A stretch of DNA of 64,000 bases from NCBI GenBank assembly GCA_963580285.1, contig OY757010.1:218321234-218385233 (forward strand), in the 5' to 3' direction. A program made the position numbers and the translations under genes. Each line of letters opens with the position of its first letter. Position 1 is the stretch's first letter. The notes under the pieces were generated by a model. It was not told the origin of the DNA. It saw only the letters and a list, made by a program, of their open reading frames with translations, and searched no databases. The stretch is from Lucinisca nassula. Its lineage: Eukaryota > Mollusca > Bivalvia > Lucinida > Lucinidae. Below, in pieces: positions 32,142 through 42,989 of the stretch.

Positions 32142-33290
32142 CAGACTACAGAATGATAAATAGTCAGTATTCTCACAACATATTCCACAAGAAATACATA
32201 TAACATTTTAATAGTAAGTAACTAACTTAAAAGACTACAGTATGTTAAATAGTCAGTATTCTCACAACATATTCCACAAGAAATACATATAACATTTCAG
32301 TAAGTAAGTAACTAACTAAAAAGACTACAGTATGTTAAATAGACAGTATTCTCACAACATATTCCACAAGAAATACATATAACATTTCAGTAAGTAAGTA
32401 ACTAACTAAAAAGACTACAGAATGTTAAATAGTCAGTATTCTCACAACATATTCCACAAGAAATACACATAACATTTTAGTATGTAAGTAACTAACTAAA
32501 AAGACTACAGTGTGTTAAACAGGCTGTATTCTTGCAACATATTCCACAAGAAATACATATAACATTTCAGTAAGTAAGTAACTATCTAAAAAGACTACAG
32601 TATGTTAAACAGTCAGTATTCTCACAACATATTCCACAAGAAACACATATAACATTTCAGTATGTAAGTAACTAACTAAAAAGACTACAGTGTGTTAAAC
32701 AGGCTGTATTCTTGCAACATATTCCACAAGAAATACATATAACATTTCAGTAAGTAAGTAACTATCTAAAAAGACTACAGTATGTTAAACAGTCAGTATT
32801 CTCACAACATATTCCAGAAGAAATACATATAACATTTTAGTAAGTAAGTAACCATCACAAAAACATGCCTGTATAATTCTGACCTCCCTTGAACCCCAAT
32901 TTTATATAGTAAAACTGAGGTTTACAGGGGTATACCTTATTTTTCCTATTTCTGCACAAAAATATAGATTGTGGGTATTCTTTAGAACCGCCCTGATGAG
33001 GTGCTTCTAACGAGTACCCACCATCTATATTTAAAGCAAAAATAAGAAAAATATCACAATTTTTCATCTAAAAACATTCATATTTTCGGCACTAAATGTA
33101 CAATGTATTTGTGTAGGCCTGTTTTTTGTAATGTAACTAAAAAGACTACAGTATGTTAAATAGTCAGTATTCTCACAACATAGTCCACAAGAAATATATA
33201 TAACATTTTAGTAAGTAACTAAAATGATGAACGATAACAGACTACAGTGTATTCTCACAACATATTCCACAAAAAGTACATATAACATTT
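32142..33290. repeat. 90-bp satellite, about 10 units, interrupted by a G MITE
   Basis: GACTACAGTATGTTAAATAG recurs at exact 90-base steps (32231, 32321, 32411, 32501, 32591, 32681, 32771). Each unit also has CTCACAACATATTCCACAAG, AAATACATATAACATTTCAG and TAAGTAAGTAACTAACTAAA. Two units share TGTGTTAAACAGGCTGTATT, hinting at a 180-bp higher-order duplication. The array resumes after the MITE at 33135. Confidence 0.93.
32863..33134. repeat. G-family MITE inside the satellite
   Basis: It starts CATCACAAAAACATGCCTGT and ends TAGGCCTGTTTTTTGTAATG. The central hairpin is AGATTGTGGGTATTCTTTAG / TTCTAACGAGTACCCACCAT. Confidence 0.9.
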
Positions 33291-33392
33291 TAACGCCTAA
33301 GATGCTGAGAAAAATACTACATCTGAAAATGCCATCTGCTTATATTGTCTGCTGAATTTTTTTGCAAATTTTTTAAAAATATTTTTGCATAC

Positions 33393-33448
33393 CGGCAAAC
33401 AGTGTGGGCCAACAGGAACAGACTGATCTGGGTCCACACTGTTTGCGA
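33393..33448. repeat. GATC-type core hairpin
   Basis: CGGCAAACAGTGTGGGCCAA is answered by GATCTGGGTCCACACTGTTT. CCTAAGATGCTGAGAAAAAT upstream and AACCCTTTCCCACTCAG downstream suggest a larger element reaching to about 34105 (GAAAAGGATTAAGG). Confidence 0.6.
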
Positions 33449-33499
33449 AAAAAAATTACTTTTAACCCTTTCCCACTCAGATACGTGTTTTTACGTGTC

Positions 33500-33705
33500 T
33501 GCACCCCCCCCCCCCCCACCCCCCCATTTTAAGCCCCAGAAGCACCTAAAATCTGCATTTCTACCCCTCGATAGTTATGTTTGCTTTTGGATTTGTTGGG
33601 CAAAAAAGTGACCTGTTTATTTGCGCGCCTCCCCACTAAAAATATTCTGGGGGGGGTGGGGGATTGAAGTGGGGGCAGCACATCCCCCCCCCCCCCCCTC
33701 ACATC
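33500..33705. repeat. Poly-C/poly-G-rich patch
   Basis: C runs of about 15 at 33505 and 14 at 33685, with a G-rich run near 33648 between them, lie inside about 200 bases. Such tracts are prone to length error and to G-quadruplex formation. The ORFs here only translate the runs. Confidence 0.8.
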
Positions 33706-33739
33706 CCGAAAAATTTTTGGTGTATGGCCCAACCGGCCG

Positions 33740-34470
33740 CTAAAATTTATATCTGAGGGTGTCTGGGGTCAAAAATGCCTGAAAATTGATGCTGATAAAA
33801 CATGCTGCAAACAGTGAAAATGGCCAGTGCCAAACACCTTAATTGTTGCCTTGACAGCTGTGTGAAGATTAAAATGTGGTCAAAAATTCATGTGAAAACA
33901 CACTTTTTGCCAACTTTGAGATGCCCTCTCTTTACCATGACAACAATGATCAAGTCATGAAAGGTTGTATTTAAAAGGCTACTGCCCAATGAACATTCAT
34001 ACCGAGTTTGGTGTAAAACAGACCATCCATTATGAAACAATGGCTAGTTGAAGTTGCTGTCAGGTGCAACACTGTGAAAATGAGCGAAATTGAAAAGGAT
34101 TAAGGTAACTGGCTGACAGCAAAGCAGACCACAATAGTCGTAATTGGCATTTTATATGGGTTAAAACTTTGTAAAGAGAAAGAAAATCAGCTGACCAGTC
34201 TTTTCTTCCAAAAGGTCTCTGCAATCAAAGATTTTATGAAAGTGTCAAAACACCATATGCTTTTGATGCCAACCATTGGCAACATATTTTAAACAAAAAA
34301 ATGTTCCAAGATATTTTCGACTCACAAGCTCTTTATATTATCAAAACAATTTTTTTCATTGCTCCACAGGCAATATTAGTTTTGGTATGGTGTGCCTGAA
34401 TGGTGGAACATAATATGGCATTTGCTAGAATGATGTTGTTACATAAAATGGTTCTACAATAAATTGCCAT
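33740..34470. other. No gene or clear repeat seen
   Basis: Unique-looking sequence lies between the C-rich patch and the large palindrome. No frame has a recognisable product. Confidence 0.45.
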
Positions 34471-34561
34471 TTGACATACATCACACTGGTCAATACATAC
34501 GCACAGGCTGCGTAGCGGTCGCATAGGCTTCGTATTTTGGACGCATAGGCTTCGATGAAAA

Positions 34562-34588
34562 ATGGCGGCTGACAGTTCGTCGCTGCAG
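34562..34588 (+). CDS. Candidate tiny first coding exon in palindrome arm
   Basis: ATG opens a 9-codon frame MAADSSSLQ ending CTGCAG|GTAAGAAAC, a strong 5' splice site. Upstream, CG-containing sequence (ACGCATAGGCTTCG, GCGTAGCGGTCGCA) resembles a TATA-less promoter. The same 27 bases and splice site are present on the minus strand in the right arm (about 37774-37800), so the two copies point at each other. No following exon could be assigned: a possible downstream piece ending CCGTTG|GTAAGT (35180) is not preserved in the other arm. It may be the captured 5' end of a host gene or chance. Confidence 0.3.
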
Positions 34589-35694
34589 GTAAGAAACTGC
34601 TTTTACGTTAATCTAACTGTTGTATAGCGTTACCCAATACTGACATCTGCCTTACGGACCACTTTATTAATGTGCGGCTTCGTCTGCTGCAAGAAAAAGT
34701 TTGAAAAACGGAATATGGAAAAATAGACCCCAAAAGAAATTTGGCATTCAACACAGATTCACCTGTATTTTCACTTTGGTCCAGTCGTCCTATGTAACTA
34801 CACAATTTTGGCTGGTGTTCTGGCCGATAAATTGTGAATAACGATAATGAAATCCAAAAGCTAATATGCAACTTTCGTCACGTCTTTTGCGAAAAAGAAA
34901 AATATTGATATTTCGATACAACGCACATAGCTTCGTTACCGATAACAACGCAGAGGCTGCGAACTAAATTTGAAAGCCCTGTATTATGTAGAATAATAGC
35001 GAATAATATTAAATTAATATCGAGAAATCAATCAACCAGCGTTAGTTGGTGATGCTAAAGACATTCTGTATCATACATTCTGTATCATTTATACCGAACA
35101 CATTTTCAGTCTCAGCTATGCAAATACTACATTTGGATTCAACTGCACAAAATCTGTTAGAATTATTTACACTACCGTTGGTAAGTCTTCGTCAAATCTG
35201 TTAAGTATTTGGCCAAATAATATTTGCACTGTACGAATTTCTGTCGTTTTTTTTATTACAACACACGTGGCTCAAGTCCTGTGTTAGACGTTTGCGGCCA
35301 GAAAGTCTTTAAAAGTGGCCATCTCACCCACTGAAGCCAGTATGAATTTGATACATAGGAAGTTGAAGCGTTATATATCAAGATAGCGAGCAGCGATAAC
35401 ACGAATTGGCCAAGAAATCAAAGTGTAGCCGGGTTTAGGCTAAGTTTTCAAATGCTCCTATGTTATGCTACAGAATGTTTTGCCATTATGATAACATACC
35501 CGTGCAACACATTGCATTTGTACATTTCCAAAATGGCTACATTTCAGATTAAAATCCATGATTTTTTCTTATATATACCGCAAACATACGTTGTGGGTGC
35601 TCGTTAGAACCTATGTTTTGGAGAAGTAATAAGATACCCACGTTAACCCCAGTTTTCTCTATATAAAGTGGGGTTCATTTCACGGACTTGATAG

Positions 35695-36463
35695 AGTAAA
35701 TATGTTCTATAAAAGGGTTATCCTTTGGAAGCAAGGAATACACCACAGAACCAAAAATATGGAGTGTACATGTTTTCTTGGCCAGACTAGCTAGTTTCGG
35801 CCAATTAGGCCTCATCAGTGACCCTCAGATATTTTCAAAATTCCACAATGGAATCAATGATCCCAAAGGACAAGAAAATATAATCTACACTATGATGTAG
35901 GGCAGGGAGACGTTTTACCACCGCCACACATTCCCACACACCAGCTGTAGTGAAGTTTGTTTTGTTTGTTTGTTTGATTTGAGGTTTAACATCCCCGTCA
36001 ACACTGTAAAGGTCATTTTGGAGACGTTGCTTCCAATTTCGTGGGACTTTTACCCGACATTGAGATGAAATGACATCTCAAGCCCTGTTGCCCAATGAAA
36101 CCAATAGGGTTTATTAGCATGGACGGTCCGCCTCGCACCGCGGTTCCTGGACAGGCTTAGATCCTCTAAGCGGTTTACCAGTACTAGTGTGCGGGCCGGA
36201 TTCAGCTCTGCGTGGAAGCATAATGCAGCCCATATATTTCTTCAAGCCTGTAGTGAAGTTAAATATGTTCTATAAAAGGGTTATCCTTTGGAAGCAAGGA
36301 ATACACCACAGAACCAAAAATATAGAGTGTACATGTTTTCTGGGCCAAACTAGCTAGTTTTGGCCAATTAGGCCTGATCAGTGACCCTCAGATATTTTCA
36401 AAATTCCACAATGGAATCAATGATCCCAAAGGACAAGAAAATATAATCTACACTATGATGTAA
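35695..36463. repeat. Palindrome spacer: ~205-bp direct repeat on both sides of a SINE
   Basis: TAAATATGTTCTATAAAAGG to CAAAGGACAAGAAAATATAA then CTACACTATGATGTA occurs at 35695-35900 and again at 36259-36463. Part of it (CCAGACTAGCTAGTTTCGGC) recurs at 58980 beside another G element, so it probably belongs to a longer G-type element. Confidence 0.85.
35958..36247 (-). mobile_element. S1 SINE, minus strand, in the palindrome spacer
   Basis: It runs from TGTTTTGTTTGTTTGTTTGA to CATATATTTCTTCAAGC. CTGTAGTGAAGTT flanks it at 35945-35957 and 36248-36260, a perfect 13-bp target-site duplication. The insertion postdates formation of the spacer. Confidence 0.93.
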
Positions 36464-36479
36464 ATTCTGCTCTGTTCAT

Positions 36480-36580
36480 AGCAAAAAAAACAAACAAAAA
36501 AAAAACGGTGACGTCACTGTCTACATTGAAATTCACGAAAAAAGGAAACAATGAAAAAAAAAAAACAAAAAAAAACGGAA
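36480..36580. repeat. A-rich low-complexity stretch
   Basis: Long A runs with single C interruptions lie on both sides of GGTGACGTCACTGTCTACAT. The inner TGACGTCA is a perfect CRE-like palindrome, which may be fortuitous. Confidence 0.6.
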
Positions 36581-37945
36581 TTCTCGATTTCTCTGTATTA
36601 TGTTATATCTGACGACACTGACTCGTACTCGTAAGTAGAATTAGAAAATGGAATTATGGAGTACAGAAGATGTATAAGACAAGGAAAAAAATGGGCATCA
36701 CGTGAACAAGTCCGTGAAATGAACCCCACTTTATATAGAGAAAACTGGGATTAACGGGGGTATACATTATTTTTCTCATTACTTCTCCAAAACATAGGTT
36801 GTGGGTACTCGTTAGAACATCGTCAAAGAGGCGGTTCTAACGAGCACCCACAACCTATGTTTGCGGTATAAATAAGAAAAAAATCACGGATTTTAATCTA
36901 ACAAGTAGCCATTTTGGAGATGTAAAAATGCACTATGTCGCACGGGTGTGTTATCATAATGGCAAAACATTATGTAGCATAACATAGGAGCATTTGAAAA
37001 CTTAGCCTAAACCCGGCTACACTTTGATTTCTTTGGCCAATTCGTGTTATCGCTGCTCGCTATCTTGAACTTCTAACACAGGGACTTGAGCCACGTGCGT
37101 TGTAATAAAAATACACGACAGAAATTCATACAGTGCAAATACTATTTGGCTAAATACTTAACAGATTTGACGAAGACTTACCAAGATTATCAACGGTAGT
37201 GTAAATAATTGTAACTTGATAGATTTTGTGCATTTGAATCATATTATAGTATTTGCATAGTTGAGACTGAAAATGTGTTCGGTATAAATGATACAGGATG
37301 TCTTTAGCATCACCAACTAACGCTGGTTGATTGATTTCTCGATATTAATTTAATATCATTCGCTATTTTTCTACATAATACAGGGCTTTCAAATTTAGTT
37401 TGCAGCCTCTACGTTGTAATCGGTAACGAAGCTACGTGCGTTGTATCGAAATATCAATATTTTTCTTTTTCGCAAAAGATGTGACGAAAGTTGCATATTT
37501 GCTTTTAGATTTCATTATCGTTATTCACAATTTATCGGCCAGAACACCAGCCAAAAACGTGTAGTTACATAGGACGACCGGACCAAAGTGAAAGTACAGG
37601 TGAATCTGTGTTGAATGCCAAATTTCTTTTGGGGTCTATTTTTCCATATTCCATTTTTCAAACTTTTTCTTGCAACAGACGAAGCCGCACATTAATAAAG
37701 TGGTCCGTAAGGCAGATGTCAGTATTGGGCAACGCTATACAACAGTTAGATTAACGTAAAAACAGTTTCTTACCTGCAGCGACGAACTGTCAGCCGCCAT
37801 TTTTCATCGAAGCCTATGCGTTCAAAATACGAAGCCTATACGACCGCTACGCAGCCTGTGCGTATGTATTGACCAGTGTGTACATAGGCCACAATCAAAG
37901 AACGCAGCCATCTCAAGGTGCATTAGGAAAGTAAGTGACAAGGAG

Positions 37946-38010
37946 GTGTCCGAATTATGATATAGGGTAAATATGATTGAGGGGATAAATATGGTACTCA
38001 CTTTAACTCA
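37946..38010. repeat. E-terminus-like block, inverted relative to 31558-31617
   Basis: GTGTCCGAATTATGATATAG followed by GGTAAATATG and GGTACTCACT is the reverse complement of the block at 31558-31617. Confidence 0.6.
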
Positions 38011-38016
38011 TAGAAT

Positions 38017-38700
38017 AGGTCAAGGTCAACTGAAGGTCTCAATCTGAATAAACTTGGTAGGGCCAGAGTCCTCAATACCGCATAGCGGCCATCTTGGTTA
38101 TGTGAGTCAAATGCATTAAGTAAATTTTCATTGCCTCATCCCATTTGAGCTTCAATCAGCCCTGCAGTGTCACACTGATAAACTTCCAAACAGCTGATTG
38201 CAAAAATTAAATCTGATGCCACAGGCTATACAATAGAATCAGAAAAATCCACTGTTTTGCCTTTTTCCAATACACCGGTCTAAGTGAGCAAAGTTGACCA
38301 TGACATTAAATAGGTCAAGGTCAACTGAAGGTCTCAATCTGAAACTTGGTAGGGCCTGAGCCCTCAATGCAGCACAGCTAGTGGCCATCTTGTGACTTCA
38401 ATCCCATAAATAAATTTAAATTGCCTCTTCAGTCAGCCCAGCAGTGTCACACTGATAAACTACCAAACAGCTCATTGCAAATCTGATGCCACACCATGCT
38501 ACAACAGAATCAGAAAAATCCACTGTTTTGCCTTTTTTCCACACAACTGTCAAAGTGACCAAATTTGACCTTTGTGTAAAATAGGTCACGGTCAACCAAA
38601 GGTCATCATTTGAAGAAACTTGATAAGGCCCAAGTTCCTCATGCTGTATACCAAGCCTGAAGGTCATTGGCCATTTAGTTCCTGAGAAGAAGAATTTTAA
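38017..38700. repeat. ~280-bp tandem repeat, about 2.5 copies
   Basis: ATAGGTCAAGGTCAACTGAA begins units at about 38017, 38309 and 38581. Units share CAGTGTCACACTGATAAACT, AATCTGATGCCACA and AATCAGAAAAATCCACTGTT. The minus-strand ORF at 38416-38667 is a shadow of this array. Confidence 0.8.
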
Positions 38701-39018
38701 ATGTTTTTACCATATATGGCCATGGTGGCAATCTAAGTCATGTGACCAAGATCAAATGAACAAACTCTCTTTCCCCCAGCTCATGGAGGCGCCACATGTA
38801 ATTTGGTTTCAACTTTCAACTATATGAAAATTCAGTCATATGAAAATTCCGTCACAGAGGACAGAGGACAGCCCACTACCCATCCTGTAAACTCACCAAA
38901 GCCTTCATCTCTGATGAGCTAAAAACAATAGACACAACCTATGGTGAATGAAAATCTCTGAGACTTCCAGAGTGTTGAACTTCCTGTAATTTCAGCCCCT
39001 CTTAAAATTGGGTCTACT

Positions 39019-39226
39019 CTTAACCCTTGTTCTGCTGAGCCCGGATATGCATTTTCTTTGAAACAATGTAGATCCAGATCAGATGGCTGAAGCCATCTGA
39101 TCAGGATCTACATTGTTTGTCATTCAGATTGTGAATTTGTTGTAATAATTTGCTACAGGTAATCTGATTGGTTGATAATCGGTAGTGGGTGTGGCATATA
39201 TGAATATTCAGCAGGACAAGGGTTAA
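39019..39226. repeat. B-family MITE, inverted orientation
   Basis: The ends are TTAACCCTTGTTCTGCTGAG and CAGCAGGACAAGGGTTAA. The core stem is AGATGGCTGAAGCCATCT, and TGATTGGTTGATAATCGGTA lies in the right half. Confidence 0.9.
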
Positions 39227-39386
39227 AGGATGAACTTCTCATTTGGGAGACAAAAATATTTCTGAAGGAGCTGCCTCTTCTGACTGCATATTCATATGAC
39301 TGCATTTGACTGCTAGACTGTATTAGGTAAATGAGTATATCTGAGGTGAATGTAATAATACCCAAGAGCAGATAAGATGATGCTAG

Positions 39387-39596
39387 TACAGTAAAATTCA
39401 GCTATTAAGACCACCGGAAACTGAGACTAATTCTGCTTTTAAAAACTTATTTAGAAAGATTCAATTATTCTTTCTTTATATTTTCTGCATACATTGAATT
39501 CTGGTCAGAGACCACCTTTGGGACTGTTCAAAAGTGGTCTTAAAGACCACTATTGAACAGTCCCAAAGGTGGTCTTAATATAGGAATTTTACTGTA
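39387..39596. repeat. D-family MITE
   Basis: The ends TACAGTAAAATTCAG and GAATTTTACTGTA are present, and the hairpin GGACTGTTCAAAAGTGGTCT has its mirror. The organisation matches 9436-9644. Confidence 0.9.
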
Positions 39597-39847
39597 CTTG
39601 ATATACCTGAGGAAGTTTCCCAAGTTTTTACAACTTTTGTGTCTTTGTTTTTCTACAATAATTATTATCAAGTCCAAATCTAAGAGGTACATGCATTCTC
39701 TTGAAGGAAAGAATTGAGGATGACCCCTACTGATGTGGGAGACAAAATAGGTTTGAAATAGTTGTCTCCCTTTAAAGTGTATCCATCCCATTAAAGATAA
39801 GAATTTGTTCCAAGGGAGCAAATATTTTCCGTTAATAATGAGTACTG

Positions 39848-40065
39848 TAATAATCCAGAGTATTGGGACAGATAGGCCTGAGTAAACAGTGCAGACCCTG
39901 TTCAGACTGCTCCAAAAGTCTGATCAAGGTCCGCACTGTTTGCCATTCCATCTGCAACTTGTGAACTCCTTGCAAGATCGTGAAACAAATTTGTTAAATT
40001 TTAGGAGAATCATACGAAGTCCTCAAGGCATCCAAATTTATAGGATTTTTATGGTATACTGGAAA
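39848..40065. repeat. C-family MITE
   Basis: TAATCCAGAGTATTGGGACA and GATAGGCCTGAG lead to a core with AGACCCTGTTCAGACTGCTC. CATTCCATCTGCAACTTG, CGTGAAACAAATTTGTTAAA and GAAGTCCTCAAGGCATCCAA follow. Confidence 0.8.
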
Positions 40066-40496
40066 CCAAAATGTTTGAAAGAATTTCTTAAAAAACTTAA
40101 CACTTGGAAAAAACAGTCCTTTTGTAACCGACAATCACCCTTACCCAAATGGTCTGTCAGGCAACATCAGTTTGAGACCCCAAGCTACATGACACTTTCA
40201 TCTCACCCAAACAGAATTACCCCTTAAAGATGCCAAGAAAAACTGCATCTGAAAGTGTTGTTTGTTTATGATGTCTGTTGCTTTTTCTGCCAAACATATT
40301 TTTGGGATACAAGGAAACAGTGTGCAGTGGTCAATTCACTCACACTTATGATTTAGACAACTTTACAACTAACCCAGAAGCACTGAATTATTAATGAAAA
40401 ATTCACTGTTAGAGTTTTTTTTTAATGTATAGATCTTATAGAAAAATGACCATTGACGATAATTTTTCTATGACCTATAATTATATTTTCTAGCTT

Positions 40497-40805
40497 TATG
40501 CCATTTGTTTGTTTGATTTGTGGTTTAACGTCCCCATCAACACTGTAAAAGTCATTTTGGAGACGTTGCTTCCAATTTTGTGTGACTTTTACCCGACATT
40601 GAGATGACATGACATCTCAAGCCCTGCCGCCCAATGAAACCAACAGGGTTTATAAGCATGGACGGGCCGACTCGCACCGCATTGCCTGGGCAGGCTTAAA
40701 TCCTCAAAGTGGTTTACCAGTACTTGTGTGCAGGTCAGTTTCAGCTCTGCGTGGAAGCATCATGCAGCCCATATATTTCTTCAAGTCCCAATGGGCAGCG
40801 GCTAA
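40497..40805 (-). mobile_element. S1 SINE, minus strand, full length
   Basis: It begins with the tail ATTTGTTTGTTTGATTTGTG and ends TCAAGTCCCAATGGGCAGCG. TTTATGCCAT before it is matched by TTTATGCCAT after it. Antisense and sense ORFs here (40609-40884) merely translate the SINE. Confidence 0.9.
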
Positions 40806-40939
40806 GTTTTATGCCATGCTGCATCCAAAACTGTATATTCATGAACAATGTTATAACGCTGTTGTGGTACTCGTACGAGCATAAGCTAGGAAAAGTTACA
40901 TATTAGCATAGCAATGCATATATACAATAAAACGTTAAC

Positions 40940-41330
40940 TTGATTGATTTTTGTGGTTTAACGAAATGGGTCATTTTGTGTCATCTCCCAGAGAAAGGGA
41001 GAAAAAAGATAGAAGAGATAACAGAGGAGATGAAAGTTAGGCGCGTGCTGCCGGGACAGTGGAGAAAGAGGAAAATGAATGGAAGTGTAAAGAGAGAAGA
41101 AAATAATACCCCCATCTACCCTTACCTGCTGCAAGGACAGCAGGCCTTGCCCAACTGTAAGCTAATATCAGTTGGACACCCCAGTGATTCAAGATACACG
41201 TCACCTTTGCCTGACCCAACCACCCCAAAATGTTAGCATCCTTGTCTGTCAGCCTTTTTTATTTTTTCATATGAAAATTTGCACTGTTTAATTACTTAAG
41301 ATCAGCCAAACATGCATTGATCAAGAACTT
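40940..41330. other. No supported gene
   Basis: A 98-codon plus frame (40940-41236) and its antisense partner show no domain and no repeats. CAGTTGGACACCCCAGTGAT and TGCTGCAAGGACAGCAGGCC resemble material at 10290-10380 inverted, suggesting an unclassified dispersed repeat. Confidence 0.35.
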
Positions 41331-41361
41331 CACCATTCTCAAGTACTCAAAATCAAAATGA

Positions 41362-41880
41362 TTTGTTTGTTTGATTTGAGGTTTAACGCCCCTGTCAACA
41401 CTATATAGGTCATTTTGGAGACATTGCTCCAAGAATTCACATTGAAGAATTTTGTGGAACTTTTACCTGACACTGAGATGAAATGACATCTCCAGCCCTG
41501 CTGTCCAATGAAACCAATAGGGTTTATATGCATGGATGGTCCGACGTGCACAACTTTGCCTGGGCAGAGTTTTGGTTATTTTTTTTTTGTCTTCATTTTG
41601 ATGGTGATTTTTTTTGTTTGTGTTTATGTTTAACATCCCCATCAACCCTATTTAGATCAGTTTGGAGACATGATCATGCTTCAAGTTTTTGGGACTTTTA
41701 CCCAACATTGAGATGAATTGACATCTCCAGCCCTATTGCCCAAAGAAACTGCTAGGGTTTGAGGGATGGTCCGACTTGCACCACTTTTTATGGGCAGGCT
41801 TAGACCTTCTAAGCCGTTTACGGTCAGTTTCAGCTCTGCACTGAAGCATTATGCAGCCAGGCCCCGGTAGGTGAGGGCGC
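41362..41880 (-). mobile_element. Two S1 SINE copies in tandem, minus strand
   Basis: The first (41362-41578) stops at CTTTGCCTGGGCAG. The second starts at about 41618 with TTTGTTTGTGTTTATGTTTA and runs to CCCCGGTAGGTGAGGGC. The first is either 5' truncated or was interrupted by the second. Confidence 0.8.
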
Positions 41881-42480
41881 TTTTGTTGGTGCTGGTTTTC
41901 ATTACATGGATCCGTGAACTAGAGAAATGATCTCGCTGACAATATTTTGCACCCGTTTAAACTTTTGCACTCTTCAAAATCACCTTTTTAAAGATGTTCA
42001 AATCTTTTGTATGCATTTTGTTAATACCAATGACTTTGTAGTTTCAGCTAGTGATTTAATGAATGCAACAAATTTTCTTTAATACATACCTTGAAACAAA
42101 CAAACTTGAGACAACGTGGAACCTATTTTAGAGCATTATACTCAACTAATACGTTGTCTAATCAGTATGTTTAGTGTTTTTGCCTCATAGTTTGAGAAGA
42201 TACTTCACATTATTAGATTTTAGGTGTCAAAACTGAATTACAACATTTAAAAATGTCTGGAGATAGTCACACTTATTTACCTGATAAAATTTATTTCAAA
42301 GATTAAAGTGCAAAAATGTTTTATTCTTTATTTGAATCAAATTCGGGTTTATCTTGCACCCTATCTGTCTTGCTCCCTGTGGGGCAAGATGATCAGGGCT
42401 ACCCCCAGTACTTGTGAAAGGGATACCATAGTATTGCATAGGCAAAAAAAATAGGTGAACCTTCACATGCACATGAGCCA
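41880..42480. other. No gene or clear repeat seen
   Basis: AT-rich sequence with no frame above background and no family match. The minus ORF at 42296-42481 has no recognisable feature. Confidence 0.5.
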
Positions 42481-42483
42481 TGT

Positions 42484-42848
42484 CATCACGTTAAAATGAA
42501 CATCCCCATAAACCACACTTTACATAGAGAAAATGGGGGTTTACGGGGGTATACATTAGTTTTCTTATTTCTGCTCCAAGACATAGGTTGTGGGTACTCG
42601 TTTGAAGCCCCTCAATGAGGTCCCTGCGGGCACACAATGTTGAAATGATGTCCTTTCAATGTCGATGCGATGTCATCGCGTGGCCTTGATGTTGATATGA
42701 CATCATTTTAACGCTGGGGTGGTTCTATCTAGCACCTACAACCTATGTGCTGAGTATAAATAAGATTAATATAACAAATTTTCATGAGAAAATTAACCAT
42801 TTTGGAGATATGTTGCATGGATGTGTTATCCAAATGTCGTGAGAAAAC
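42484..42848. repeat. G-family MITE with an internal insertion
   Basis: CATCACGTTAAAATGAACAT at the left and CCAAATGTCGTGAGAAAAC at the right frame the usual G blocks. About 110 bases holding three GATGT-GATGTCAT-type repeats (42640-42715) replace one arm of the central hairpin. Confidence 0.75.
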
Positions 42849-42989
42849 CTGTTTTTGCCATTTGTAAACAAAAAAGTGCAGATTAGCCTGCACATCTGAC
42901 GAGTCTGATCAGCACCTTTAAGTTCAGTGCTGAAATAGTAAAATACCTCTCGTTTCTGTATGTAACATTTCTAGATTCATGCTAGTCTG

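Larger units (their letters stand above)
34473..37885. mobile_element. Large palindrome: two 1.2-kb inverted arms with 1-kb spacer
   Basis: The left arm (34473-35690) opens CACTGGTCAATACATACGCA and the right arm ends TGCGTATGTATTGACCAGTG at about 37880. Landmark pairs follow in mirrored order: GGCTGCGTAGCGGTCG; GGCGGCTGACAGTTCGTCGC; AGGTGAATCTGTG; TTGGCCAA-TTCGTGTTATCG. Each arm ends inwards in G-family sequence (35570-35690; 36699-36965). The arms differ by point changes and small indels, including loss of most of the G hairpin on the left. No transposase is encoded. Confidence 0.88.

Noticed and set aside
33500..33705. G-quadruplex regulatory region
   Set aside because: Poly-C and poly-G runs can form such structures, but there is no gene nearby and run lengths may be sequencing noise.
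35115..35181. Second exon of the MAADSSSLQ gene
   Set aside because: An open stretch ends at CCGTTG|GTAAGT, but the phase from exon 1 meets a stop and the other palindrome arm carries disruptive changes.
36505..36525. CRE-type promoter element TGACGTCA
   Set aside because: It is a single 8-mer in an A-rich repeat with no gene beside it; chance is the simpler reading.
40609..40884. 91-residue protein beginning MTSQALPPNETNRVYKHGRA
   Set aside because: The same peptide beginning recurs wherever an S1 SINE occurs (for example 13822 minus, 54485 plus, 61921 minus). It is SINE sequence.
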